Source of the DNA: Fimbriimonas planktonicus
GTDB lineage: Bacteria; Armatimonadota; Fimbriimonadia; Fimbriimonadales; Fimbriimonadaceae
Direction: 5' to 3'
Assembly (NCBI GenBank): GCA_965234685.1
Contig: OZ248539.1
Location: 2,976,001-3,040,000 of the forward strand
Length of the DNA stretch: 64,000 nt
Shown here: positions 49,781 through 59,349 of the stretch, piece by piece
Numbering within the stretch: position 1 is the first letter of the stretch
How the letters are laid out: every line of letters begins with the position of its first letter
The notes under the pieces: model-generated
Seen by the model: only the letters and a program-made list of their open reading frames with translations
Database searches by the model: none
What the model was told of the DNA's origin: nothing
Position numbers and translations under genes: made by a program

Positions 49781-52700
49781 CTACGGCGACCCGTCCTTTT
49801 CGAACCAGGTGTAAAGGACCGGTAGCACAAGCAAAGTCAAGATCGTTGCCGAAATGATTCCGCCGATTACGACCGTAGCGAGCGGACGCTGCACCTCGGC
49901 GCCGATGCCCGTGTTGATCGCCATGGGGATGAATCCCAATGCGGCCACAAGGGCGGTCATCAAGACCGGGCGCAACCTCTGGGCCGCACCCTCCCGCACT
50001 GCCTCCACGACTCCGAGCTTGCCTTCCTCTCGAAGTCGGTTGATCGCCGAAACCATCACGACCCCGTTAAGAACCGCAACGCCGGACAGGGCGATAAACC
50101 CGACTCCGGCCGTGATACTGAACGGCATTCCGCGAATAAACAGGCCGATGATTCCCCCCGTTATTGCTAATGGAACTCCGGTGAAGATTAGGAACGCTTG
50201 TCGAAAAGAGCCAAACGTTGAAAAGAGCAGAACGAAGATGAGGGATAAGGCAATCGGAACTACTAAAGTGAGCCGAGCCGAAGCCTTTTGCAGATTTTCG
50301 AACTGACCTCCCCAAGTAATGTAGTAGCCTTCCTTAAGCTGAACGCTGCCCTTGATCGCGTTCTGAGCGGCGAGCACGAAGCTACCAAGATCGGTTCCTC
50401 GAACGTTGAGCTGGACGACCACGCGACGCTTGCCCATCTCTCGGGAAATCTGCGCAGGTGCCGGGGCAATCTCAATCTGGGCCAGCGATGAAAGTGGCAC
50501 CGCGCCGCCGTCCGGGGTCTCGATGAGAATGGATCTGATCTCATTGACATCGTTGCGAATCCTGTCGGGAAGTTTCACCGTCAAGGCAAATCGCCTATCT
50601 CCTTCGATGATCTGTCCAACCGGTTCTCCTCCCAGCGCAACTTTGACCAGTTCTTGAATGTCGTCAACGCTCACTCCAACCCGAGCGATGGCATCCCGAT
50701 CAATCTCGATCTGAAGCACCGGCACCTCATCGACCTGCTCGACCTCAACATCCTGGGCGCCGGGTAGATCTCGGACCACCGACGCAATTTCATCAGCTTT
50801 TGTCTTCAGCTCTCGGAGATCCTCGCCGAAGATCTTGATCCCGATATCCGCCTTGACGCCAGAGACGAGTTCGGAGAACCTCATTTGGATCGGTTGCGAA
50901 AAGTTGTAGCCCTGCCCTGGAACTTGATTCACTTTCTCTGTTAGCTCTTCAATGAGCTTCTCTTTCGTCATTCCAGCCCGCCACTTTTCGCGAGGCTGGA
51001 GCATCACAAACGAGTCAGTAAGGCTGAGCGGCATTGGGTCGGTGGCAACTTCTGGAGTTCCACTTCGGGAGAAGACGGTGGTGACCTCAGGGACTTCTAG
51101 CACCTTCTTTTCGAAGGCCGTGACAAGTTTCACCGTCTGCTCGGCATCAACGGTTCGTACTCGCACGGGTTGAATCACGATCGATCCTTCATCGAGCTGC
51201 GGTATGAACTCTGATCCGAGTTTTGTGAAGAGGACTCCGGCCAAAACGAGCAGTAGAAGGGCGAATCCAACCGTGACCGCGCGTTGCTTTAGGGCAAACC
51301 CCAACGCAACACGATAGATTCGGCTGAGAAACTCCATGATCGGGTTTCGGCCTTCTTTGGTGTCACCCGACAGAAACATGCTGGCAAGCACCGGAATCAA
51401 AGTCATGGTGAGGATGAGCGCGCCGATCAGCGCAAACACAACCGTGAAAGCCATCGGCTTGAACATCTTGCCTTCCGTACCTTCAAGAGCGAGGATCGGC
51501 AAGTAGACAACGGTAATGATGGTGACGGCAAACGCCGTTGGCTTTGCCACCTCTCGGCACGATTCCCAGACGGAATGTCGAACCTCCTTTCGATCGAGGG
51601 TTGACCCTTTGTGCTCTCGTGCTTCGGCAAGTCGCCGCACCGCATTCTCGATCATCACGACCGCACCGTCCACGATGAGGCCAAAGTCAATCGCGCCGAG
51701 GCTCATGAGGTTCCCCGAAATTCCGAACCGATTCATCCCGATGATCGCAAACAGCATCGAGAGCGGAATAGCTATCGCAACGATCACCGCACCTCGCCAG
51801 TTTCCGAGCAGTAAGAGCAGAACCGCGATAACCAGGAAGCCTCCTTCTAGGAGGCTCTTTTCAACGGTGTGAACAGACTCCCCCACAAGATCTGACCGGT
51901 TGTAAACCGTCGTTAAGCTCACGTCATCCGGAAGTTGGGCTCTGATTTCGTTGACCCGAGCATTCACTGCATCCGCCACCGTGCGCCCATTTGCTCCCTT
52001 GAGCATCATCACGGTTACCGTCATGGCCTCTTTGCCGTCCTTGGTGCTGATTCCGGTAAGGACTGGAATTCCGAGTTGAACCGTTGCCACTTCTCGAATG
52101 AGAACCGGAATACCGGCCTCCGTCTTGACGACGATTTTTTCAATGTCGCTGATCTTTGTCGCCAGGCCAACGCTTCGGATAAGCACCCGTTCGCCGTTGC
52201 GCTCCAAAACCCCTCCACCCGCGTTCTGGTTGTTCTTCTGGAGTGCCGTCACGACTTCGTCGACCGCGATTCCTCGCGCGAGAAGCGCACTCGGTTCAAC
52301 GATCACTTGATATTGCTTGACCGAACCGTCCGCGGCGTTAACCTCCGCCACGCCAGCAACGGTCCGAATTTGCGGAGCAATGGTCCAGTCTTGGAGTGAT
52401 CGAAGTTCCATCGGACTTCGTGTCTTGCTTTCCAGGGCGTACATGTAGATGTCGCCAAGACCGGTCGAAACTGGGCCCATCTGAGGAGCTTCGATGCCGC
52501 TGGGAAGTGATTCCTTAACGTTTGTGAGCCGCTCGTTAACGAGGTTTCGGGCAAAGTATGTTTCGACATCATCGCGAAACGTTACGATTACTTGTGACAG
52601 GCCGTACTGGCTAAGACTGCGAACTTGCTCGACTCCAGGTATGCCCCCGATCGCAGTCTCGATGGGAAAGGTCACCATCTTCTCGACCTCTTCTGGACTC

Positions 52701-52867
52701 ATCCCTCCGGTTTCGGTATTGATCGCGATCTGATTGGTGGTGATGTCGGGAACGGCATCGAGGGTGAGCTGTTGCCAGGAAACGATCCCAACCGCGACCA
52801 TGAGGATCGTGGCGATGATGACAAAGAACCGCTGCGTGAGACTAAAGTGAAGGACTTTGTCCAGCAT
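49781..52867 (-). CDS. czcA: CzcA-type heavy-metal RND efflux pump
   Basis: A 1028-residue inner-membrane pump with twelve helices and two large periplasmic loops. 'AIDFGLIVDGAVVMIENAVRRL' (cited in part) is the helix-4 proton-relay motif with two Asp and Glu, as in the Czc-type (Zn/Co/Cd/Ni) group rather than the Cus (Cu/Ag) group. 'GGMSPEEVEKMVTFPIE' and 'DIGIKIFGEDL' are further HME-RND signatures. It works with the czcB and czcC products to expel divalent metals through the envelope. It is last in the operon and overlaps the czcB stop by one base (TGATG). Confidence 0.92.
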   Translation of the reverse strand: MLDKVLHFSLTQRFFVIIATILMVAVGIVSWQQLTLDAVPDITTNQIAINTETGGMSPEEVEKMVTFPIETAIGGIPGVEQVRSLSQYGLSQVIVTFRDDVETYFARNLVNERLTNVKESLPSGIEAPQMGPVSTGLGDIYMYALESKTRSPMELRSLQDWTIAPQIRTVAGVAEVNAADGSVKQYQVIVEPSALLARGIAVDEVVTALQKNNQNAGGGVLERNGERVLIRSVGLATKISDIEKIVVKTEAGIPVLIREVATVQLGIPVLTGISTKDGKEAMTVTVMMLKGANGRTVADAVNARVNEIRAQLPDDVSLTTVYNRSDLVGESVHTVEKSLLEGGFLVIAVLLLLLGNWRGAVIVAIAIPLSMLFAIIGMNRFGISGNLMSLGAIDFGLIVDGAVVMIENAVRRLAEAREHKGSTLDRKEVRHSVWESCREVAKPTAFAVTIITVVYLPILALEGTEGKMFKPMAFTVVFALIGALILTMTLIPVLASMFLSGDTKEGRNPIMEFLSRIYRVALGFALKQRAVTVGFALLLLVLAGVLFTKLGSEFIPQLDEGSIVIQPVRVRTVDAEQTVKLVTAFEKKVLEVPEVTTVFSRSGTPEVATDPMPLSLTDSFVMLQPREKWRAGMTKEKLIEELTEKVNQVPGQGYNFSQPIQMRFSELVSGVKADIGIKIFGEDLRELKTKADEIASVVRDLPGAQDVEVEQVDEVPVLQIEIDRDAIARVGVSVDDIQELVKVALGGEPVGQIIEGDRRFALTVKLPDRIRNDVNEIRSILIETPDGGAVPLSSLAQIEIAPAPAQISREMGKRRVVVQLNVRGTDLGSFVLAAQNAIKGSVQLKEGYYITWGGQFENLQKASARLTLVVPIALSLIFVLLFSTFGSFRQAFLIFTGVPLAITGGIIGLFIRGMPFSITAGVGFIALSGVAVLNGVVMVSAINRLREEGKLGVVEAVREGAAQRLRPVLMTALVAALGFIPMAINTGIGAEVQRPLATVVIGGIISATILTLLVLPVLYTWFEKDGSP

Positions 52868-54405
52868 CAGTGATCGTGCCCCTTGAGCTCCGATTTCTTC
52901 TCTTCGCTCGACAACACGAAGGCACCTTTGGAAGCCACGACTTCACCTGCCTTGACTCCGGAGACGACCGCAACCAGGTCGCCATCCTTTTGGCCAAGTT
53001 CTATCTCGCGTTTGTCAAAGCTATCGCCGTCCTTTACGAACACATACGATTTCTTGTCTTCGATGAGAATTGCCGATTTCGGTACGGCTACCGCCTGTAC
53101 GGCTGGTCCTACTCCCAAATGGATCGTGGCGAACATGTCGGGCTTTAGCCGTCCGGCCGCGCCGGTGATGAGGCACTGAGTTGGAACGCTCCGTGTTTTC
53201 GGATCCACTCTCGAACCAACGACTTGAACGACCCCTTGGAACACCTGGTCCGGGAGAGAAGCGACCGTCACTTGCACCACGGACCCTTTTCGCACCTTTG
53301 CCGAGTCCTGCTCAGGCACATTGGCGGTCACCCAAACCGATTGAAGATTCTCGACTTCGAGCAGGACCTGAGTGCGATCTACGGCTTGTCCGCGTGTCAC
53401 ATCGAGATGGGTAATCGTTCCAGAAATTGGAGCAACCAGGGTCACTTTGCCAACCGAACCACCGCCCGTTCCGGTGTTTGACAAGTAGATAGCGTTGGCG
53501 TTCGCAATCGTTTTGTTCGCACTCAATAGCGCGGACTCCGCCGCTCTGACTCTAAGCCTGGCGCGGTCTAGCTCCAACTGACTCACACGTACTTCTGCCT
53601 CCGCGGTCTGAAGTTCTCGTGCGTTTAGGAGACCTCGGGATGCGATGTTGCGCTCCCGGTCGTACGTTGCTTTCGCGTTCTCAATCTTCGCTTTAGTTCG
53701 ATCGAGGCGAATCTGGTCTTGCTGTAGCTCTAAACGGGCCGCTTCAAGTTCGGACTTCGAGACAATGCCGTCCTTGAACAGGTTTTCGAGTCGACGAAGT
53801 TGCTCGGCATGGCTTGCTTGCTCTTTCTGAACGCTGAGCAACTCGCTCTGAGCTGCGTTGAGTTCGTTTTGCGCCTGTTGTATTGGAGCCTGGCTAAATG
53901 CACCGGCTCTCGCGAGCTCCCTTTGACGAATCAGACTCACCTTCGCCGCGCTCAGCTTGGCGTTGGAGAGCTCGACCTCAGACTTTGCTTGACCAAGGTC
54001 TGATTTTGCGGAGTCACGCAGCTTGGTGGCATCGGCGATGCTCGACCAGGCAAGTGCCAGCTCCGGTGATTCCATAATCGCGAGCGTTTGGCCCTGCCGG
54101 ACGGTGTCGCCGAGTTGAACGGAAATGGAGATGACTCTGCCGGCGATCGGCGGAGTGACGACGGCTCTTCCACTTGTCGTGCTCGTCACGATGCCCGGAA
54201 TTCTCAGGGCAGTTTGGATCTTGTAGGTTTGCGCGGTGAAAGTCTCAATGCCAGCGAGTTTCAAACCCTCTGGGGAGAGCTTTACTTGCCCCTCGACATG
54301 GGCAGCCTCTTCGTGGCCGTGCTCGTCCTCGGCTGCTTCGGTGACAGGCTTTCCACATGCGACGAGTAGTGAGCAGATGAGAAGGGCAAAGAGCAGGTTT
54401 CTCAC
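52867..54405 (-). CDS. czcB: CzcB-like RND periplasmic adaptor
   Basis: A 512-residue membrane-fusion protein. A lipoprotein-like leader ends 'LLVACGKP'. A His-rich spot follows ('DEHGHEEAAHVEGQ'), which could bind metal. Then come barrel-sandwich 'VTPPIAGRVISISVQLGDTVRQGQTLA', a very long coiled-coil hairpin (about residues 130-300), the second lipoyl half 'TLVAPISGTITHLDVTRGQAVDR', and beta-barrel and membrane-proximal domains. The C-terminus ends in charged 'KKSELKGHDH'. It starts with GTG, overlapping the czcC stop (GTGA). Confidence 0.9.
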   Translation of the reverse strand: MRNLLFALLICSLLVACGKPVTEAAEDEHGHEEAAHVEGQVKLSPEGLKLAGIETFTAQTYKIQTALRIPGIVTSTTSGRAVVTPPIAGRVISISVQLGDTVRQGQTLAIMESPELALAWSSIADATKLRDSAKSDLGQAKSEVELSNAKLSAAKVSLIRQRELARAGAFSQAPIQQAQNELNAAQSELLSVQKEQASHAEQLRRLENLFKDGIVSKSELEAARLELQQDQIRLDRTKAKIENAKATYDRERNIASRGLLNARELQTAEAEVRVSQLELDRARLRVRAAESALLSANKTIANANAIYLSNTGTGGGSVGKVTLVAPISGTITHLDVTRGQAVDRTQVLLEVENLQSVWVTANVPEQDSAKVRKGSVVQVTVASLPDQVFQGVVQVVGSRVDPKTRSVPTQCLITGAAGRLKPDMFATIHLGVGPAVQAVAVPKSAILIEDKKSYVFVKDGDSFDKREIELGQKDGDLVAVVSGVKAGEVVASKGAFVLSSEEKKSELKGHDH

Positions 54406-55595
54406 TTGAGCACGTCCGCAAGGTATCCCGACGCGCGGTACTGGGCGATCACGGCAAGCGAGAGCTGCTGCCTCGCAGCCACCAACTCCTGTTCAACTTC
54501 GCGCAGGGCACGAGTGGCCTCCAGCACATCGATCTGGGTTCCGAATCCTTCGGAATAACCCTTCTGAGATTTGGCAACCAGATCTCTGGCCGATGCGAGA
54601 ATCACCTCGTACCGTACGACTTGACTTTGCCTGGGTTCTAAGGCGAACTGAGCGGCTTTTACTTCTGCCCGGGCTCGGGTGGTTGCGTCCTCAAGCAGTT
54701 TTTGAGCGGCTTCTGCTCGTTTCTTTGCCGCGTTGGCTTCGTTTTTAGCTTTGCCATGGTCGAACAGTGCCCAACTGAGTTGTAACCTGCCCGCAAAGTA
54801 GCCGGGTTCCTTGTTCCATGGAGACCTTAAAAGCTGAGCACTCAGCTCAGGTCGGTTGGAAACCCTTGCCATTCCGGCTTCTGCCTCGGCAACTTGGACT
54901 TGAGACTTCAGGATCAATAGGTCCGGCCGTCCGTCAATCGCAGGGTTTTCAAGCGGCTCGATTTTTGCGTCTGATTCAATCTTGAGATCTAACGCGTCCG
55001 TGCCCAGGAGCCCCGCAAGGGTTTGAAGGGATGCGTTCAGGTCTGCGCTGGTTAGCTCGGCCGATTGCTTCGCGCGCTCAAACTCGATTGAGGCTCGCGT
55101 TACTTGGGTTTCGGCTACCTTGCCTTCGTCAAACCTGCGCTTCGTTGCCACGAGTAACCCTTCTGAAATCTTCAGAAGCTCAGCCGCGACCTCCTTCTGA
55201 TGTTGGTTTGCGACCGCCTCGGCAAACGAGGTGAGCACGTCACCTTGAAGGTCCGTTGCCAGTGCGACGTACTCGGCAAGTACGAACTGAATGCCCGCCT
55301 CGCCGGCTCGTTGACCGGCCTTACGTCGTCCGAAGAAGTCGAGTGGCTGAGAAATTTGTAGGTCTTGGTCGTTCGAACCGAGTTCGCTTCGGCTTGAAGC
55401 TCCTGCTAGAAAGACGGTCGGAGCGTAAGCTCCCATTGCTTTGGAGGTTGCTCTTGCTTGTTCAATTCCAAGCTTTGCGGACTTCAGAGCGGGCCGGTTT
55501 TGCGCGGCAAGTTTAAGCGCGTCGTTTGCGCTGAGTGGCGCTTGAGCATGGCTCGAAAACGCGAATACGATCGATATGAGATGAAAAACTTCCAT
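54402..55595 (-). CDS. czcC: CzcC/TolC-like outer membrane efflux protein
   Basis: A 397-residue outer-membrane factor with signal peptide MEVFHLISIVFAFSSHAQA. Two OEP repeats of long amphipathic helices are visible ('LKLAAQNRPALKSAKLGIEQA', 'EAVANQHQKEVAAELLKISEGLL', 'KKRAEAAQKLLEDATTRARAEVKAAQF' in part). GGAG at -10 to -7 supports this ATG. It is first of the three structural efflux genes, with tight overlaps downstream. Confidence 0.88.
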   Translation of the reverse strand: MEVFHLISIVFAFSSHAQAPLSANDALKLAAQNRPALKSAKLGIEQARATSKAMGAYAPTVFLAGASSRSELGSNDQDLQISQPLDFFGRRKAGQRAGEAGIQFVLAEYVALATDLQGDVLTSFAEAVANQHQKEVAAELLKISEGLLVATKRRFDEGKVAETQVTRASIEFERAKQSAELTSADLNASLQTLAGLLGTDALDLKIESDAKIEPLENPAIDGRPDLLILKSQVQVAEAEAGMARVSNRPELSAQLLRSPWNKEPGYFAGRLQLSWALFDHGKAKNEANAAKKRAEAAQKLLEDATTRARAEVKAAQFALEPRQSQVVRYEVILASARDLVAKSQKGYSEGFGTQIDVLEATRALREVEQELVAARQQLSLAVIAQYRASGYLADVLK

Positions 55596-55640
55596 TGATT
55601 GCTCCACAGGGGGGTGTGGCTGGAGCAAGGAAGCGACGAC

Positions 55641-56087
55641 TTAGAAGGTGCACGATCTTGCGTCCAGCGGACGGATTCGATTCGTGTTTTCTGGTGGAGC
55701 ACGGGAAGAGTGCGGACTCGGAGGGCCGGTGGCTGGGGCAGACGCCACGTACACCGGTCGACTCCGATTCACGTGGAATCGCTGGAACTGGATCTGCCCT
55801 AGTGGCAGGGGAACGTCGATGAACTCGAACGACGCCTGACTTTTGCTTTGTTCCGCTTGGCCATGATCTTCGCACGAGTCCAACTCACAACAGTCGTGGC
55901 AATCACCGTGACTGCTCTTCACGGCCTTGGCTTCGAAGTGAGGTTCTGATTCTGTAGGGTCAGTCAGTTGTGGACAGACAGCACACTTTTGCCCGTTCGG
56001 CAGCTCGTAAGCGGCTTGGCACAGGTGGACCTGGCCAAAGAAGAGCACCCATATTAGGAGCATCGCTACGCGCTTCACGCTATCCAC
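55641..56087 (-). CDS. Secreted Cys/His-rich protein leading the metal-efflux operon
   Basis: A 148-residue small protein with signal peptide (MLLIWVLFFGQVHLCQA). The mature part contains 'CAVCPQL' and then 'HGDCHDCCELDSCEDHG', a dense Cys/His cluster fit for metal binding, followed by a Pro/Ser-rich tail. The position 45 bases before czcC suggests a metal chaperone or sensor for the efflux pump. No family is recognised. The start is uncertain: GTG 56087, an internal GTG three codons on, or ATG 56063 at the signal peptide. Confidence 0.65.
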   Translation of the reverse strand: MDSVKRVAMLLIWVLFFGQVHLCQAAYELPNGQKCAVCPQLTDPTESEPHFEAKAVKSSHGDCHDCCELDSCEDHGQAEQSKSQASFEFIDVPLPLGQIQFQRFHVNRSRPVYVASAPATGPPSPHSSRAPPENTNRIRPLDARSCTF

Positions 56088-56215
56088 TTTACACCCGCAG
56101 CCATTTCCCCGGACGGTTCCGTACTCCGGGAGGATTGCCGAATCTACTTTTGTTGATTGGCTGCCCTGCGTGTCTTAGCTTGGCTGAAGGGATTTTGTAT
56201 GTTTGGTGATCTCGG

Positions 56216-56524
56216 CTACTCTTGCTCGTACTGCTGTCTCAGCCGGTCTAGACGCGAATCCCAGGCATGCTCAAGATCTGCAAACCATTGCTGGGCCAAG
56301 GTCGCGGCTTCGGGATTGAACTCCCGAATGATCTCTCTTCCGCGCTTTTCGCTCTTCACTAGACCCGCTTCTTCCAATATCGTTAGGTGGCGAGTCGCCC
56401 CTTGGCGCGTTGCGCCGATCCCTTTTAGCAGGGTTAACGTCGTTTGGGGTCCTCCCCGGGCGAGCCGGAGGAGGATTTCTTGTCGGTGCGGATCGGAGAG
56501 CGCGAAGAAGATTTGGGTGGTCAA
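56216..56524 (-). CDS. ArsR-family transcriptional regulator
   Basis: A 102-residue winged-helix protein: 'IFFALSDPHRQEILLRLARGG', 'GATRQGATRHLTILEEAGLVKSEKRGREIIREF' (cited in part), and a C-terminal helix. The start is TTG 56524, overlapping the AHSA1 stop (TTGA). A much longer frame upstream is only the AHSA1 gene in another frame. It has no metal ligands of the ArsR/SmtB type. It probably binds the palindrome at the AHSA1 start. Confidence 0.8.
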   Translation of the reverse strand: MTTQIFFALSDPHRQEILLRLARGGPQTTLTLLKGIGATRQGATRHLTILEEAGLVKSEKRGREIIREFNPEAATLAQQWFADLEHAWDSRLDRLRQQYEQE

Positions 56525-56964
56525 ATTGCGTAGGCCTTTTGCAATTTTGGCAGTTCGGAATCCCAGCCGCCATTGTTCTCGGTGAAGGCGTTCTCTCGTC
56601 GATCTTCGGGAATCCGCATAAAGCCGGATTCGACCATGAGCACTTGGGTGCCTTCGGGATGATCGCTTAGGGTGAAGCGAACGGTGGAAAGCTGGTCTTC
56701 TGGGTATTTGGAGATCTCGCAAGCCGCGCCGGGGTGCCACTGGTAGACAAAGCTCTCGGACTCGATGTGCTCGACGAGTCGGCACTGGCAGTGGAACTCG
56801 CCCCAGATCATGGTGTAGGTTCCTCCTAGTTCAAAGTTGCCATCAATCCGCTCTGGAAACCACGACGCCAGTGCCTCCGGCGTGGCAAATGACTTCTGCC
56901 AGACGGTCGACCTGGTAGCGGGAAGGACGAGAGTGCGCTCTATCGTATCGGAAATATGCAACAT
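56521..56964 (-). CDS. SRPBCC/AHSA1 domain protein
   Basis: A 147-residue START-like protein: 'DTIERTLVLPATRSTVWQKSFATPEALASWFP' (cited in part), 'FELGGTYTMIWGEFHCQCRL', 'SYQWHP'-type strands and 'SELPKLQKAYAI' at the end. It is translationally coupled to the ArsR gene that follows. Here the AHSA1 gene is first, the reverse of the pair at 33.8-34.6 kb. The start codon lies inside a perfect palindrome, so expression is probably blocked by the ArsR protein. Confidence 0.87.
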   Translation of the reverse strand: MLHISDTIERTLVLPATRSTVWQKSFATPEALASWFPERIDGNFELGGTYTMIWGEFHCQCRLVEHIESESFVYQWHPGAACEISKYPEDQLSTVRFTLSDHPEGTQVLMVESGFMRIPEDRRENAFTENNGGWDSELPKLQKAYAI

Positions 56965-56977
56965 ATCAGTTGCATAT
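56954..56977. promoter_or_regulatory. Perfect palindromic operator over the AHSA1 start
   Basis: ATATGCAAC and GTTGCATAT form a perfect inverted repeat with a six-base spacer. The arms cover the AHSA1 start codon and the -10-like TATGCA. The size and symmetry fit an ArsR-family operator, and the regulator is encoded in the same operon. Confidence 0.75.
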
Positions 56978-56999
56978 TAGACCGATCGCGTTTGATGCG

Positions 57000-57068
57000 T
57001 CAAGTAGGCGCCAGTTTTCCGGCCAAAATGGAGATGAGGGTGACGTGGTTTGGTTCGTAGACACTCAT
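57000..57068 (-). other. Tiny open frame upstream of katG (possible DUF3096 fragment)
   Basis: A 22-codon minus-strand frame 'MSVYEPNHVTLISILAGKLA..' with AAGGTG seven bases before its ATG. The beginning recalls DUF3096 membrane proteins ('..I.LI.LIAGIL'), but it stops where their hydrophobic part should continue. It is probably a truncated remnant, or chance. Confidence 0.2.
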
Positions 57069-57129
57069 GGCTTTACACCTTTCAAGGGTGTGACGGAGCC
57101 TGTCGCGACTTGAGCCGCACGGTAAGGAA

Positions 57130-59340
57130 ATGGAAAACGTCTTGTCAAATGAATCTAAGTGCCCGTTCTCGGGCGACGCGCTGAACCACACGATCGCCGG
57201 TGCGCGGACGACCGCGGGATGGTGGCCGAATCAGCTCAATCTAAATCTCTTGAAGAAGAATTGCCCAATGGCAAACCCGATGCCAGGCGACTTCGATTAC
57301 GCGGCGGAGTTCAAGAGCCTCGACCTGGACGCCGTGGTTGCGGACTTAACCGCGCTGATGACGGATTCGCAAGATTGGTGGCCTGCGGACTATGGCCACT
57401 ACGGTCCTTTCTTCGTCCGAATGGCATGGCACAGCGCGGGCACGTACCGAATTGGCGATGGCCGCGGTGGCGCCGGATCGGGCACGCAGCGATTCGCTCC
57501 CCTCAACAGCTGGCCCGATAACGGAAACCTTGATAAGGCACGACGACTCCTTTGGCCGATCAAGCAGAAGTACGGACGAAAGCTCTCCTGGGCCGACCTA
57601 ATGATCTTGGCCGGCAACGTTGCGCTTGACTCGATGGGCCTGAAGACGTTTGGCTTCGGCGGCGGACGCGAGGATGTTTGGGAGCCAGAAGAGGACATCA
57701 ACTGGGGTCCCGAAACGACTTGGCTTGGCGATGAGCGATATCGCGGCGATCGCGAGCTCGACAATCCGCTTGGCGCAGTGCAGATGGGGCTGATCTACGT
57801 GAACCCAGAGGGCCCTAACGGTAAGCCAGACCCGCTGGCTTCCGCTCGCGACATTCGAGAAACCTTCGCCCGAATGGCGATGAACGATTACGAGACGGTT
57901 GCACTCATCGCCGGTGGCCACACCTTTGGCAAGACTCACGGCGCGGCAAATCCGGATGAATTCGTTGGTCGCGAGCCTGAAGGTGCCGATCTGGACGAGC
58001 AGGGACTTGGCTGGAAGAACAGCTTCGGCACCGGAAAGGGAGTTCACACGATCACCAGCGGACTTGAAGGCGCATGGACCCCGACCCCGATCACGTGGGA
58101 CAACAGCTACTTCGACACCCTGTTCGGATTTGAGTGGGAGCTCACGAAGAGCCCAGCCGGCGCGTTCCAGTGGACGCCAAAGGACGGATCGGGCGATGGA
58201 CTCGTGCCCGACGCCCACGATCCTAACGTTCGACACGCGCCGATGATGGCGACCACCGACCTTGCGCTTCGTCTCGATCCAGAGTACGAAAAGGTCTCGC
58301 GGCACTTCCACCAGAACCCAGATGAACTGGCCGATGCCTTTGCCCGGGCGTGGTTTAAGCTCACCCACCGCGATATGGGGCCGATCAATCGGTACCTGGG
58401 CAAGCTGGTTCCGAGCGAAGAGCTGATTTGGCAGGATCCGGTTCCGGCGGTTGACCACAAGCTGATCGACCAAGCCGACGTAGCGGACCTGAAGGGCAAG
58501 ATTTTGTCCTCCGGACTGACCATATCCGAGCTGGTTTACACCGCGTGGTCCTCGGCATCAACATTCCGCGGCACCGACAAGCGCGGCGGTGCGAACGGAT
58601 CACGAATTCGTCTTGCGCCGCAAAAGGACTGGGAGGCGAACCAGCCAGCACAGCTCGCGCGGGTTCTTGAAACGCTTGAAGCGATCCAGTCTGACTTTAA
58701 TGCATCGAATACCGACGGGACGGAGGTTTCTCTCGCCGATCTGATCGTCCTCGGCGGCTGCGCGGCAGTATCTGAGGCGGCGAAACAGGCGGGATACACC
58801 GTCACCGTGCCGTTCACCCCCGGGCGAACGGATGCAACGCAGGAGCAGACCGATGCCCACTCGTTCGCGAGTCTGGAGCCTACCGCCGACGGATTCCGCA
58901 ACTACGTTCGAACTGGCTGTGAGAGCGTGAGTGCCGAATTGTTGCTGGAAAAGGCCAACTTGCTCACCTTGACCGCGCCAGAAATGACGGTCTTGATCGG
59001 CGGTCTTCGCGTTATGGGCGCGAACTTCGGTCAGGCAAAGCACGGCGTCTTCACGCACCGGGAAGGAACGTTGAGCACGGACTTCTTTGTGAACCTGCTT
59101 GACATGAGCACCCGCTGGGTCCGCTCCGGAGCAGCAGAGGGCGTCTTGGAAGGCGTCGATCGAGCCACGGGTGAACTCAAATGGTCGGGAACAATTGTGG
59201 ATCTCGTGTTCGGTTCGAACTCGCAGTTGCGAGCGTTGGCCGAGGTTTATGCTTCCAGCGACGCGGCGGAAACGTTCGTCAACGACTTCGTCGCGGCTTG
59301 GAACAAGGTGATGAACCTTGACCGTTTCGACCTAGCCTAA
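57130..59340 (+). CDS. katG: Catalase-peroxidase KatG
   Basis: A 736-residue bifunctional haem enzyme with full N- and C-terminal peroxidase-like halves. 'FFVRMAWHSAGTYRIGDGRGG' (cited in part) has the distal Arg, Trp and His. 'GLIYVNPEGPNG' has the Tyr of the Met-Tyr-Trp crosslink. 'LIAGGHTFGKTHGA' has the proximal His. The C-terminal half is intact. It destroys peroxide in the cytoplasm. An alternative initiation further in is possible, but MENVLSNESKCPF is the normal family N-terminus. A strong terminator follows. The upstream 'ACACCTTTCAAGGGTGT' forms a short hairpin that could affect expression. Confidence 0.95.
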   Translation: MENVLSNESKCPFSGDALNHTIAGARTTAGWWPNQLNLNLLKKNCPMANPMPGDFDYAAEFKSLDLDAVVADLTALMTDSQDWWPADYGHYGPFFVRMAWHSAGTYRIGDGRGGAGSGTQRFAPLNSWPDNGNLDKARRLLWPIKQKYGRKLSWADLMILAGNVALDSMGLKTFGFGGGREDVWEPEEDINWGPETTWLGDERYRGDRELDNPLGAVQMGLIYVNPEGPNGKPDPLASARDIRETFARMAMNDYETVALIAGGHTFGKTHGAANPDEFVGREPEGADLDEQGLGWKNSFGTGKGVHTITSGLEGAWTPTPITWDNSYFDTLFGFEWELTKSPAGAFQWTPKDGSGDGLVPDAHDPNVRHAPMMATTDLALRLDPEYEKVSRHFHQNPDELADAFARAWFKLTHRDMGPINRYLGKLVPSEELIWQDPVPAVDHKLIDQADVADLKGKILSSGLTISELVYTAWSSASTFRGTDKRGGANGSRIRLAPQKDWEANQPAQLARVLETLEAIQSDFNASNTDGTEVSLADLIVLGGCAAVSEAAKQAGYTVTVPFTPGRTDATQEQTDAHSFASLEPTADGFRNYVRTGCESVSAELLLEKANLLTLTAPEMTVLIGGLRVMGANFGQAKHGVFTHREGTLSTDFFVNLLDMSTRWVRSGAAEGVLEGVDRATGELKWSGTIVDLVFGSNSQLRALAEVYASSDAAETFVNDFVAAWNKVMNLDRFDLA

Positions 59341-59349
59341 ACCGGTTGC

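Noticed and set aside
57598..58473. Minus-strand open frame opposite katG
   Set aside because: KatG is unambiguous on the plus strand. GC-rich third positions commonly create such antisense frames.
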